In this document: positions 44,027 to 52,356 of the stretch, in pieces
Position numbering within the stretch: position 1 is the first letter of the stretch
Layout: each line of letters starts with the position of its first letter
From: JALUZX01 sp964561605
GTDB taxonomy: Bacteria > Planctomycetota > UBA1135 > JALUZX01
Length of the DNA: 64,000 nt
Direction: 5' to 3'
Assembly (NCBI GenBank): GCA_964561605.1
Contig: CAZLQD010000037.1
Coordinates: forward strand, 1-64,000
Translations under genes and position numbers: made by a program
The notes under the pieces: model-generated
What the model was told of the DNA's origin: nothing
Database searches by the model: none
Seen by the model: only the letters and a program-made list of their open reading frames with translations

Positions 44027-45286
44027 GTGGCGAAGAAGAAGAAAAAGAAGGAAGAAGAAGGACCTGCGCCCCTCTTCCTGCCCCCTTTCACGGTCATGAC
44101 CAAGCCCGTCTGCGGGGTCTGCAACCTGGACTGCGGGTATTGCTACTACACCCCCAAGACGGAGCTCTACCCCGGGGTGAAGCGGTTCCAGATGACCCCG
44201 GAGGCCCTGGAGGAATTCCTCCGCCAGTACCTCCAGGCCCGGCCCAGGGAAGCGGTGATCAGCTGGCAGGGCGGCGAACCCCTCCTGGCGGGGCTGGACT
44301 TCTTCCGCCTCGCCCGGGACCTGGTGGAGAAATACCGCCTTCCCGGCCAGAGAGTGGAGTGGTCCATCCAGACCAACGGCACCCTCCTGGACGAAGATTG
44401 GTGCTCCTTCTTCGCCGAGAACCGCTACCTCGTGGGGATCAGCATCGACGGCCCTCCGGAAGTGCACGACCACTTCCGGAAGGACCACGCCGGGAACGGC
44501 TCCTTCGAAAAGGCCTGGAGAGGCCTGGAACTCCTGAGGAAGCACGGCGTGGACTTCAACGCCCTGGTGACGCTCAACAGCAACAACGTGAAGCTCGGCG
44601 CCGATCTCTACAGGTTCTTCGTGGAGAAGGGCGTGGAGTGGATCCAGTTCATTCCCATCCTGGAAAAGGACGAGAGCGGCCGTCCCCTGCCCTTCTCCTG
44701 CCCCCCCGTGGAGTTCGGGAAGTTCCTCTCCGAGGTCTTCGACACCTGGGTCCTGAACGACGTGGGCCGGGTGAGCGTGCGGATCTTCGAAAGCATCGTG
44801 AGCCTCCTCGTCCAGAGGGTCCCCACGGTCTGCGTCTATTCCCGCAGGTGCGCCAACGCATACGTTCTCGAGTGGAACGGCGACCTCTACGCCTGCGACC
44901 ACTTCGTCGTTCCCGAATGGCGGCTTGGCAACGTCCTCGAGACCCCCTTGGTGGAACTGGTCACATCCCAAAAGGTGGAGGAATTCGCCCGGCTCAAGAC
45001 GGAGCTTCCCGAACCCTGCGGGGAGTGTCCCTACCTTCCGATCTGCAACGGCGGGTGCCCCAAGCACCATCTCCCGGGCGGGGAGGGGGGGAAGGTGAAC
45101 TACTTCTGCGAGGGGTACAGGCTCTTCTTCGAGCACTCTCTCCCCTCCTTCCGCCGGATCGCCCGGGACATCGCGGCGAGGAACGGGATCTTCTACGACG
45201 ACCCCTGGGGGGAAGAGGTGGAAGATCCGGGCCTGGAATTCCTGGAGCCCCCCTCCCGGGAAGGGGGAGAAGAGCGGACCTCCTGA
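44027..45286 (+). CDS. Anaerobic-type sulfatase-maturating enzyme (radical SAM/SPASM)
   Basis: A 419-residue cytoplasmic radical SAM enzyme that converts the active-site Cys of sulfatases to formylglycine. CNLDCGYC (C32, C36, C39) binds the catalytic [4Fe-4S] cluster, and Cys29 is an extra cysteine before it. The family features ISWQGGEPLLAG and SIDGPPEVHD are present. The C-terminal part has the cysteine spacing of SPASM auxiliary clusters (CVYSRRC, DLYACDHF, CGECPYLPICNGGC). All three sulfatases in the window have Cys-type motifs, as this enzyme requires. The start is GTG with GGGGAG upstream, and the N-terminus is very lysine-rich. Confidence 0.93.
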   Translation: MAKKKKKKEEEGPAPLFLPPFTVMTKPVCGVCNLDCGYCYYTPKTELYPGVKRFQMTPEALEEFLRQYLQARPREAVISWQGGEPLLAGLDFFRLARDLVEKYRLPGQRVEWSIQTNGTLLDEDWCSFFAENRYLVGISIDGPPEVHDHFRKDHAGNGSFEKAWRGLELLRKHGVDFNALVTLNSNNVKLGADLYRFFVEKGVEWIQFIPILEKDESGRPLPFSCPPVEFGKFLSEVFDTWVLNDVGRVSVRIFESIVSLLVQRVPTVCVYSRRCANAYVLEWNGDLYACDHFVVPEWRLGNVLETPLVELVTSQKVEEFARLKTELPEPCGECPYLPICNGGCPKHHLPGGEGGKVNYFCEGYRLFFEHSLPSFRRIARDIAARNGIFYDDPWGEEVEDPGLEFLEPPSREGGEERTS

Positions 45287-45301
45287 TCCCGGGGATCGAG
45301 G

Positions 45302-45323
45302 GTCCCTTTCCCCCGGAAGGGAC
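45302..45323 (+). terminator. Possible hairpin terminator after the sulfatase maturase
   Basis: GTCCCTTTCC (45302-45311) and GGAAGGGAC (45315-45323) form a 9-bp stem with one bulged base and a 3-base loop. It starts 16 bases after the maturase stop. No T-run follows, so termination would be weak or factor-dependent. Confidence 0.35.
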
Positions 45324-45425
45324 GGGTAGGGTCAAGGCCCGCCCGGGAAAGGCCGAACAAGGAAGGGAAGAAGTCGGTAAAAAGACAAGTTCGTCCCCCT
45401 TTTCCTGTTGCATGGAGTATGCGCC

Positions 45426-46523
45426 ATGTTCCCCCCGAGCAGACTCCTGGCGGTATTGCTCTTTCCCGCCTGCCTGGCCGCCCAAAGCCGGCTGGTGATT
45501 CCTTCGGGCCTGGCTTCCAGGGAGGGAAACTCCTCGGCCTGGGTCCCGGCCAAGTACGCTCCCTCGAGGGTTCAATTCCTCTACAGCGCCAAGGCCATGG
45601 GCGGCTCCCCCCTTCGGATCCAGTCGCTCAGCCTGAGGAGGGACGGCCTGCGACGAGAACTCTTTCTCCTCCACAAGTGGGACCTGGAGATCTTCATGAG
45701 CAACCTTCCCGGGGATCCCGTGGCGGGCTACAGCCGGCTGTGGGCGGGAAACAGGGGGAAGGACTACACCTGCGTGATGAAGAAGACCAGCATCACCTTC
45801 CCCGCATCCCCTCCCCCATCCAAGGCCCCGGCCCCCTTCTCCATCACCATGGCCCTGGACAAACCCTTCCCCTACTCGGGAAAGGCCTTCCTCCTCGAGT
45901 TCGCCGCCCACGCAGGGACCTTTTCGGCGGCCGTCTGGTACGCCGACGCCGAGACCGCCTCTGGATGGGTGGGCGCCCCTTCGGGGGGGGCGAGAAGTTA
46001 TTCCGGAACAGGGTGTCCCCGGGATTTCTTCAACTACGGAACCTATCCCTATATCGGATACGTATGGCGGCACTACGGGTTCAGCCGGGCTGACAGGAAG
46101 GACCTTCCCGCCCTGGACATCCTGGGCACCAGTTCCACCCACCTGGGAGGGATCCCCCTCCCCCTGGACCTGGCCCCCCTGGGAGCGAAGGGGTGCCGCC
46201 TCTACACCGATCCCGCCCTGGTCTTCCCTTCCAGGACCGACGCCTCCAGCCGGGAGGGGAGGGTCGAGTTCGACCTGGGGGTCATTCCCAACGACCCGGC
46301 CCTGGTGGGTGCGGTCTACTTCGAGCAACAAGTGGTCCTGGATCCTGCCTTCAACAGCCTGGGAGTCCGCATGAGCCGCCTGGCCCGGTGCACCGTGGGA
46401 GGCCCCTTCCAGGGCAAGTGCGACTTCTTCGAGTTCTTCGACTTCGGGGTCCATTTCGACCTGAAACAGCCCTTCGCCCGGTACTACGCTCCAAAAGGGA
46501 TCGTCGTGGAACTGGGGCTCTGA
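45426..46523 (+). CDS. Secreted beta-rich protein with planctomycete C-terminal module
   Basis: A 365-residue exported protein, not recognised beyond its plan. The signal segment (about 5-20) ends LAAQS. The N-terminal domain (about 20-230) is beta-rich with aromatic residues, and the C-terminal module (about 235-330) has LGGIPLPLDLAPLGAKGC and VIPNDPALVGAVYFEQQ, then AFNSLGVRMS. The same module occurs in four other proteins here. GGAG at 8 bases supports this ATG over an upstream TTG. It sits 139 bases after the maturase gene on the same strand. A surface or adhesin role is likely. Confidence 0.72.
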   Translation: MFPPSRLLAVLLFPACLAAQSRLVIPSGLASREGNSSAWVPAKYAPSRVQFLYSAKAMGGSPLRIQSLSLRRDGLRRELFLLHKWDLEIFMSNLPGDPVAGYSRLWAGNRGKDYTCVMKKTSITFPASPPPSKAPAPFSITMALDKPFPYSGKAFLLEFAAHAGTFSAAVWYADAETASGWVGAPSGGARSYSGTGCPRDFFNYGTYPYIGYVWRHYGFSRADRKDLPALDILGTSSTHLGGIPLPLDLAPLGAKGCRLYTDPALVFPSRTDASSREGRVEFDLGVIPNDPALVGAVYFEQQVVLDPAFNSLGVRMSRLARCTVGGPFQGKCDFFEFFDFGVHFDLKQPFARYYAPKGIVVELGL

Positions 46524-46650
46524 CCCGCACCGGGGCGCCCCCGGGGAGGATTCCGGGCCTTCTCCCTCCCGCCCGGCCTCCCCCGATGGACAAGGTCCGC
46601 CCCCTGGGGCACACTTCTGTGAAGTACCCCATCCCCAGGGAGCCAGACCT

Positions 46651-48783
46651 ATGTTCCTCCCCAAGAGACTCTTCACACTCCCGGCGATCCTCTTCCCCCT
46701 GCTTTGGGGGTGCTACTCCGGAGGAGGTTCGGGACCGACCCGGCTCGTCGGCGGGAGCGACACCTGCAACGCCGCCATGAACCTGGACGCGGCGGCCCAG
46801 CTCTACCGCACGGGAAGCGGCTTCGTGGGACACGCCGGCTACCAGGACTTCACCTCCCCGGCGGCCTTCGAGGCGGAGGAGACCGCCCTCTACCAGGCCG
46901 ACACCCTGACCCTCTCCTCGGGGCTCGGGATCCACCTCCTCTACGGCCCCAACTTCGCCGAGGCCGCCTCCGCCCCGGGAGCGCCGAAGGACCGGAACGG
47001 GAACGGCACCAACCTGGACGAGGTCTTCCAGGACTGGATGGAGAAGATGGCCCGCGCCGCAGGAGCGGTTCCCTTGAAAGGCACCTGGCCCACCCTGGCG
47101 GAATACACAAAGGGTAATCCGGCCTACGCCGGGGAGGTGGACCTCCTGAACAGGGACGTGGACCTCTCCTCTCTCCGCTGGGACCGGGGGAAGATGGACA
47201 AGACCCTCTCCTCCCTGGTTCTCGGAAGGGCCCTCTACCTCCAGGTCCTCACGGCCGAGGGGCGCCTTTCCCGCCTCCAGGACCAGGGCAGGCGGCACGG
47301 CCTGGTCCCCTCGGAGGCCCTAAGGGGGCTCATCGCCCTCCAGGCCGCCTGGGACAAGGCCCGCTTCCTCCTGGAGAAGCTCTGCTTCGACGGGAAGAGA
47401 CTCGGCCCCGTGGACCCCGACTCCTACGACCCGGCCAAGGGCCTGGTCTACATCCCCGACCGGATCCGGGTGGAAGAAGCACCTTCCCCCCCGCCGGGAC
47501 TCCCCCCCGCCCCGGAAAGCCTGAGGGTCACCGACGGGTCCACCAGCCTGCCGGCCCAGGCCGAACTCCTCCGGGGGGCCCTTGAACTCTACTGGATCTC
47601 TTCACCCGTAAATCCCATGGAGGCCTACCGGGCCCTGTTCGACGGGTCCCCCTTTCCGGCGGCCCGGGAGAAGCATTCCCCCCATAGGACGGCCGCCGGC
47701 CTGGTCCGCTTCCTCGTGGCCGACCTGAAGGCCATGCACTTCCGCCCCTCCGCCGGGACCTTCGTGGACATCAACCTGGGCGGAAGACCCGGCACCACCC
47801 TGACCACCGCCTCGGCCGCCGCCGTCCTCAGGGCCCTGGCGGAATACCAGGACGTAACGGGTGGGGACAAGGCCGTGAAGGACATGATTGCGTCCCAGGG
47901 AAAATTTCTCCTGGCCCATCTCCTGGATCCCGGCTCCGGCCTCGCCTTCGACGGTTTCGACCTGGAAAAGGGCCCTGTCGGGGGGACGGACCGCCTGGTT
48001 TCCCAACTCGCCATGATCGAGGCCCTCCTCTCCTGCTACCGCGCCCTGGAGGACCCGATCTACCTGGCCAGGGCCCTGGACCTCTCCACCAGGATGGAGA
48101 AGAAGTTCTGGGTCCCCGCCTTGAAACTCCTCAAGACCCGGGCCGACTCCAATCTCATCACCTGGACCCCCTCGGTCACGGCCTGGCTGGCCTCCGGGCT
48201 CCGGGCCCTGAGGGTGAGCGGTCTCTACCCGGGGGCCTCGGACCTCTTCTCCCAGGTCCTCCTTCAGGCCGAGTCCACCTTCCACCTCCTCGTCTCCGAG
48301 GACGAACGGACGGGGGAGACCGTTGGGGACGGGAACCCCGACACGGACGGAGACGGAATCCCCGAAACCCTGGCGGCAGGCGGTCCCTTCGGAATCGCGC
48401 CGGTCCTCGCGGAAAGGCGGGAACTCCTCTTCACCACCATCCCGCCCAAGGGAGGCGGAAAGAAGCCCACAGCCACGGTCACCGTGACCTGGTCCATGGA
48501 CGTGCACCCGATCTTCATCAACAACTGCCATTGCCACCTGAACGGATCCAAGAGCGGGGGACTGGACCTCTCCAGCTACGAAAGCATGATGCGCGGCGGC
48601 GGCGACCAGGCCCGCTTCCCCATCGTCGTGCCGTACAACGCTTCCCAGAGCCTGCTCTACCTGAAGCTCAGCCTGGACACCCCACCCATCGGCTCCCGCA
48701 TGCCCTACTTCCAGGATCCCCTCAAGCCGCCCCAGCTCAAGAAGGTCCGGGACTGGATCAACCAGGGCGCCAAGGAGAACTGA
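46651..48783 (+). CDS. Lipoprotein with planctomycete cytochrome-like C-terminal domain
   Basis: A 710-residue protein. The signal ends LLWGC, a lipobox (C21). The central 450 residues are helical with patterns such as AGGAVPLKG and MEKKFWVPALKLLKTR, perhaps an alpha/alpha toroid. A DGNPDTDGDGIPETLA segment is a calcium-type repeat. The last 100 residues resemble PSCyt1 (VHPIFINNC, GGLDLSSYESMMRGG, SLLYLKLS, IGSRMPYF). Its cysteine motif is CHCH (CxCH) instead of CxxCH, so a c-type haem may not bind normally. AGGGAG precedes the ATG. Confidence 0.72.
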   Translation: MFLPKRLFTLPAILFPLLWGCYSGGGSGPTRLVGGSDTCNAAMNLDAAAQLYRTGSGFVGHAGYQDFTSPAAFEAEETALYQADTLTLSSGLGIHLLYGPNFAEAASAPGAPKDRNGNGTNLDEVFQDWMEKMARAAGAVPLKGTWPTLAEYTKGNPAYAGEVDLLNRDVDLSSLRWDRGKMDKTLSSLVLGRALYLQVLTAEGRLSRLQDQGRRHGLVPSEALRGLIALQAAWDKARFLLEKLCFDGKRLGPVDPDSYDPAKGLVYIPDRIRVEEAPSPPPGLPPAPESLRVTDGSTSLPAQAELLRGALELYWISSPVNPMEAYRALFDGSPFPAAREKHSPHRTAAGLVRFLVADLKAMHFRPSAGTFVDINLGGRPGTTLTTASAAAVLRALAEYQDVTGGDKAVKDMIASQGKFLLAHLLDPGSGLAFDGFDLEKGPVGGTDRLVSQLAMIEALLSCYRALEDPIYLARALDLSTRMEKKFWVPALKLLKTRADSNLITWTPSVTAWLASGLRALRVSGLYPGASDLFSQVLLQAESTFHLLVSEDERTGETVGDGNPDTDGDGIPETLAAGGPFGIAPVLAERRELLFTTIPPKGGGKKPTATVTVTWSMDVHPIFINNCHCHLNGSKSGGLDLSSYESMMRGGGDQARFPIVVPYNASQSLLYLKLSLDTPPIGSRMPYFQDPLKPPQLKKVRDWINQGAKEN

Positions 48784-49044
48784 CTCCCCTCCCGGACGCC
48801 GGGGATATATCTGCATTTTCGCAATACCAGGATCCCGGCGGGCTTCCTGCCAGGGCCGCCCCCGAGGGTCCCTCTTCCGTCGGCCCGGGGATCCAGGAGA
48901 GAGATCCTCATGTCCAAAGAGCCGGCCCGGAGAGGCTTCTCGAAACGGCCGGAACGGCCGTCCCGGACCCCGGTCTTGAGGGGAAGGTCGGGAAAGATCC
49001 ATAATCCCCCCTCCCGCCCGGAAGGGCGGAAGGAGGTCCGGCCC

Positions 49045-49713
49045 ATGGCGCAAAACGAAGAAAGAGGGGCCGGGAGAAGTCCCGGCGGAGCCCTGATCGT
49101 CGTGGATCTCCAGCTGGATTTCCTCCCCGGCGGTGCTCTTCCCGTGCCCCAAGGGGACCGGGTGGCCGCCCCCATCGCCGCCCTGGTCCTGGAAGGCCCT
49201 TTCTCCCTGGTCGTGGCAACCCAGGACTGGCATCCGCCGGGCCACATCTCCTTCGCCTCCAGCCATCCCGGAAGGGAGCCTTTCGACACGATCCTCCTCC
49301 ATGGATCCCCCCAGGTCCTCTGGCCCGACCATTGCGTCCAGGGAACTCCCGGCGCCGCACTCCACCCGGAACTCCCCCTGGAGCCCTTGACCCTCATCCT
49401 CCGGAAGGGGATGGATCCCCTGGTGGACTCGTACAGCGCCTTTCGGAGCGCCCCCGGCCCGGGAGGCCGGCGGACCCCGACGGGCCTGGCGGGCTTCCTG
49501 GAGGAGAGGGGCGTGAAAGAGATCTATCTTTGCGGCCTGGCCCGGGACTACTGCGTCAAGTGGACCGCCCTGGACGGCGCCGCCGCGGGATTCGAGACCT
49601 TCTTCCTGTGGGACTTGACCATGCCCGTGGAGGAGGCTTCGGACCCTTCTGTTCGAGCGGAACTGGAAGAAGCCGGGGTGAAGATCCTGGACTCCACCTC
49701 CCTCCTCCCCTGA
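49045..49713 (+). CDS. pncA: Nicotinamidase
   Basis: A 222-residue enzyme that deamidates nicotinamide to nicotinate in NAD salvage. The catalytic triad is visible: Asp21 (VVDLQLDF), Lys121 (LRKGMD) and Cys170 (GLARDYCVKW). Metal ligands lie in DWHPPGHISF (61-70). GGAGG stands 8 bases before the ATG at 49045. An in-frame ATG at 48910 also has AGGAGAG; it would add 45 Arg/Pro-rich residues that are unlike the family, so I prefer the shorter form. It is 16 bases from pncB, a natural pair. Confidence 0.92.
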   Translation: MAQNEERGAGRSPGGALIVVDLQLDFLPGGALPVPQGDRVAAPIAALVLEGPFSLVVATQDWHPPGHISFASSHPGREPFDTILLHGSPQVLWPDHCVQGTPGAALHPELPLEPLTLILRKGMDPLVDSYSAFRSAPGPGGRRTPTGLAGFLEERGVKEIYLCGLARDYCVKWTALDGAAAGFETFFLWDLTMPVEEASDPSVRAELEEAGVKILDSTSLLP

Positions 49714-49729
49714 AGAAGGAAAGACTCCC

Positions 49730-50926
49730 ATGAGAAGGTTCCACGTGGCGACGGAAGAGGAGATCCGGGCCGGGCGTGTGACGGACGCCTATTTCCTCAA
49801 CGCGGAAAAGGTGCTGGCGGAAGCCGGGGCGGACAAGGAGGTCGCCGCCGAGGTCTCGGTGAAACGCCTTCCCGCCGGCTGGTCCTGGGCGGTGCTCTGC
49901 GGGATCGAGGAGGTCGCCAGGCTTCTGGAAGGCCTGGAGGGAATCGAGGTGGACGCCCTCCCCGAAGGCTCTCTCTTCCACGCCGGCGAGCCCGTCCTCG
50001 CGATCCGGGGTCGATACACCAGTTTCTGTATACATGAAACAGCCCTCCTGGGGCTCCTCTGCCAGGCCTCGGGGATCGCCACTGCCGCCGCCCGGTGCAG
50101 GATCGCCGCCGGAGAGAAGCTCCTCCTGAGCTTCGGCGCCCGCCGCCAGCACCCGGCCGTCGCCCCCATGGTGGAGAGGGCCGCATGGATCGGGGGGACC
50201 GACACGGTCTCCTCGGTGCTCGGAGCGGAACTCCTGGGAATTCCCGCCCGGGGCACCATGCCCCACTCCATGATCCTCGTCATGGGGGACACCGTGGAAG
50301 CGGCGGAGGCCTTCGACAGGATCGTGGACCCCGAGACGCCCCGTCTCGTCCTGATCGACACCTTCCAGGACGAAAAGTTCGAAGCCCTTCGAGTCGCCCG
50401 GGCCCTGGGAGACAGGCTCTCCGCCCTTCGCCTGGACACCCCTCCCAGCCGCCGGGGAGACCTGAAGGCCCTTGCCGAAGAGATCCGCTGGGAATTGGAC
50501 CGGCGGGGCTTCGAGAAGGTGAAGATCCTCGTGAGCGGCGGAATCGGAGAGAAGGAGATCCTCGAACTGAAGGACACGGTGGACGGATTCGGTGTAGGCT
50601 CCTTCATCTCCCGGGCGCCCCACGTGGACTTCGCCCTGGACATCGTGGAAGTGGAGGGAACCCCCCTGGCCAAGCGGGGGAAGAAATCGGGGAGGAAGGA
50701 CCTCCTCCAGTGTCCAGCCTGTACAAGGAGGGAGGTCCTCCCCGTCGGGACACCCTGGACCTGCCCCGATTGCGGAAACCCGGGAATATCCCTCCTGGAG
50801 CCCCTCCTCCGGAACGGGAGAATCACCGCTTCCCTTCCCCCGCCCCGGCGGATCAAAGAGCGCGCCCGCAAAGCGCTCGAAAATCGAAATCGTGCCGGGA
50901 GAAAAAATGCAGGATCCTCCCCCTGA
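49730..50926 (+). CDS. pncB: Nicotinate phosphoribosyltransferase, archaeal-like with zinc ribbon
   Basis: A 398-residue enzyme that makes nicotinate mononucleotide from the nicotinate released by PncA. The type II PRTase barrel shows RGRYTSFCIHETALLGLLC, FGARRQHPAV, GTMPHSMIL, DTFQDEK and VSGGIGEKEI. The C-terminal tail has CPACTRREVLPVG and TCPDCGNPG, a zinc ribbon found in the shorter archaeal-type branch of this family. GAAGGAAAG precedes the ATG. Its stop is 3 bases from the stop of the convergent secreted-protein gene. Confidence 0.92.
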   Translation: MRRFHVATEEEIRAGRVTDAYFLNAEKVLAEAGADKEVAAEVSVKRLPAGWSWAVLCGIEEVARLLEGLEGIEVDALPEGSLFHAGEPVLAIRGRYTSFCIHETALLGLLCQASGIATAAARCRIAAGEKLLLSFGARRQHPAVAPMVERAAWIGGTDTVSSVLGAELLGIPARGTMPHSMILVMGDTVEAAEAFDRIVDPETPRLVLIDTFQDEKFEALRVARALGDRLSALRLDTPPSRRGDLKALAEEIRWELDRRGFEKVKILVSGGIGEKEILELKDTVDGFGVGSFISRAPHVDFALDIVEVEGTPLAKRGKKSGRKDLLQCPACTRREVLPVGTPWTCPDCGNPGISLLEPLLRNGRITASLPPPRRIKERARKALENRNRAGRKNAGSSP

Positions 50927-50929
50927 CGC

Positions 50930-52015
50930 TCAGTCGAAGACCCCGGTGAACTGGAGCACAAGGCCCGTGGGAAGAGCCTTGTTCAATGCTCCGGTTGGGC
51001 TCTTCACGTCGGGAGAGGTGAGAAGCTGGAGGGGCGGCGAAGGAAGACCCAGGTTCAGTTCGAGGCCCCGCGAGAAGACCAGGCCCAGGGAATTGCTCGC
51101 CTTGTCGGCGAAGAAGAACTGGCTGAAGAGCCTCGCCCCGGCCATCCCGGCCGAGGAGGGAAGGGAAAGGGAGAGCCTCCCCCCAAAACTTCCCCCCGAG
51201 ATGGAAAGGGGCAAAAGGAAGAAGAAAGTGGGCCTGACGTAGAGGAAGTTCCCCGGCGCCCCCAAGGGCCCAAGGTCCAAGGGAAGGGGGAGGTTCCCGA
51301 GGAAATCCCTGGAAGTGCCGACGAGCACTCCCGCCGCATAGGCTCTCTTCAATCCCGAGGTCTCCAGGGTCAAGGATCCTCCCGGGACCAGGCGGGCCGG
51401 GAAGGGACAACCCACGAGGAATGGGTCCTTTCCGGCCAAGGTCCCGCCCTTTCCGAAGAAGGTCACCTTTCCCGCCATGGACCGGCACGCATGGGCGTCC
51501 ATGAGGTAACCGCTATGGCCGGGAACACCCGGGATCACGATCTCCACCAGGAGATTCCCCCTGTTCCTGGCATAGGTGAAAGGCACGCCCCACGACCACC
51601 GGACCAGGAAACGCCCGGGATGGGAGGGAAGGAGGGGAGGGAGATCGAAAGCGGTCTTGGGGAAGACCGTCACGATGGGGCCGGTCCTGTTGGCGGCGAA
51701 ATTCACGGACATGGAGGAAGGCCCCACCCGGGTATATCCAAGTCGGATTTCCAGGGAAGGGATCCGGCGGGCCTTGTACGTATTGCTCCCCTTCCCGTCG
51801 CGCCTCACGGCCATACCCGCGATGAGGGCGGCGTGGGCGCAGAGGCAGGCCCCGTCCACGACCTGCTGGGTCCTCCCAGCCGTATACCCGAAGGGAAAGA
51901 CGCTCGTCCTGTTTCCTTCGGCCTTTTCCAGGGACCAGGGGACCACCCTGGTCTCCTGGGCACGAAGCAGGCAGGTCGAGAGGAAGATCCCGAGAAAGAG
52001 CCTCGCCCGTCCCAT
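50930..52015 (-). CDS. Secreted beta-rich protein with planctomycete C-terminal module
   Basis: A 361-residue exported protein of unknown function. The signal segment (about 3-18, MGRARLFLGIFLS) ends LLRAQE. A beta-rich domain with ETRVVPWSLEKAEGN and CLCAHAALIAGMAVRRDG is followed by the C-module (about 240-335: FLGNLPLPLDLGPLGAPGN, ASNSLGLVFS). The plan is nearly that of the protein at 45426. GGAGG at 5 bases supports the ATG at 52015 over one 12 bases upstream. It lies downstream of a chemoreceptor gene on the same strand. Confidence 0.72.
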   Translation of the reverse strand: MGRARLFLGIFLSTCLLRAQETRVVPWSLEKAEGNRTSVFPFGYTAGRTQQVVDGACLCAHAALIAGMAVRRDGKGSNTYKARRIPSLEIRLGYTRVGPSSMSVNFAANRTGPIVTVFPKTAFDLPPLLPSHPGRFLVRWSWGVPFTYARNRGNLLVEIVIPGVPGHSGYLMDAHACRSMAGKVTFFGKGGTLAGKDPFLVGCPFPARLVPGGSLTLETSGLKRAYAAGVLVGTSRDFLGNLPLPLDLGPLGAPGNFLYVRPTFFFLLPLSISGGSFGGRLSLSLPSSAGMAGARLFSQFFFADKASNSLGLVFSRGLELNLGLPSPPLQLLTSPDVKSPTGALNKALPTGLVLQFTGVFD

Positions 52016-52356
52016 GAAAGCCTCCAAAAGGATTTTCCCGGAGCACCCCGGACGGGCGGACCGGGAAAGAAGAATGCATCATAAACATCTTCCGCCCCCA
52101 GGGCTCCCCTCCCCAGCCGGGAGGTCCAGGCCGCCTCCCTCCACTGGATCGAATCGAGACACCTCTCCCTCCGGCCCAGCCCCCCATGCATCCCTTCGGG
52201 TTCCCGCGAGGCGGCCCGCTCCGCTCCCGCACCCCACAGGTGCTCCCCCGGAAACAGCCCGGGAGCGGGAAATCCGGATACTCCGAAAAGGAGGCCGGGA
52301 GAAGCCCCTCGGGCGGGACCCCTCCCGGCACACACGCTCTCTCGCCTTTCAGCGAT
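52016..52356. other. Intergenic region (341 bp) between chemoreceptor and secreted protein
   Basis: Apart from the terminator hairpin at 52294-52329 and the C-module gene's ribosome site, I see no gene or RNA. The last part (CCGGCACACACGCTCTCTCG at 52327-52346) is repeated after the second chemoreceptor gene. Confidence 0.5.
52294..52329 (-). terminator. Intrinsic terminator of the first chemoreceptor gene
   Basis: On the minus strand GCCGGGAG and CTCCCGGC arms (8 bp; 52322-52329 and 52294-52301) enclose a 20-base loop and are followed by CTCCTTTT. It lies 28 bases beyond the gene's stop. Confidence 0.55.

Noticed and set aside
48910..49044. Longer N-terminus for the nicotinamidase
   Set aside because: It has a fair ribosome site but adds 45 Arg/Pro-rich residues absent from the family; kept as an alternative only.
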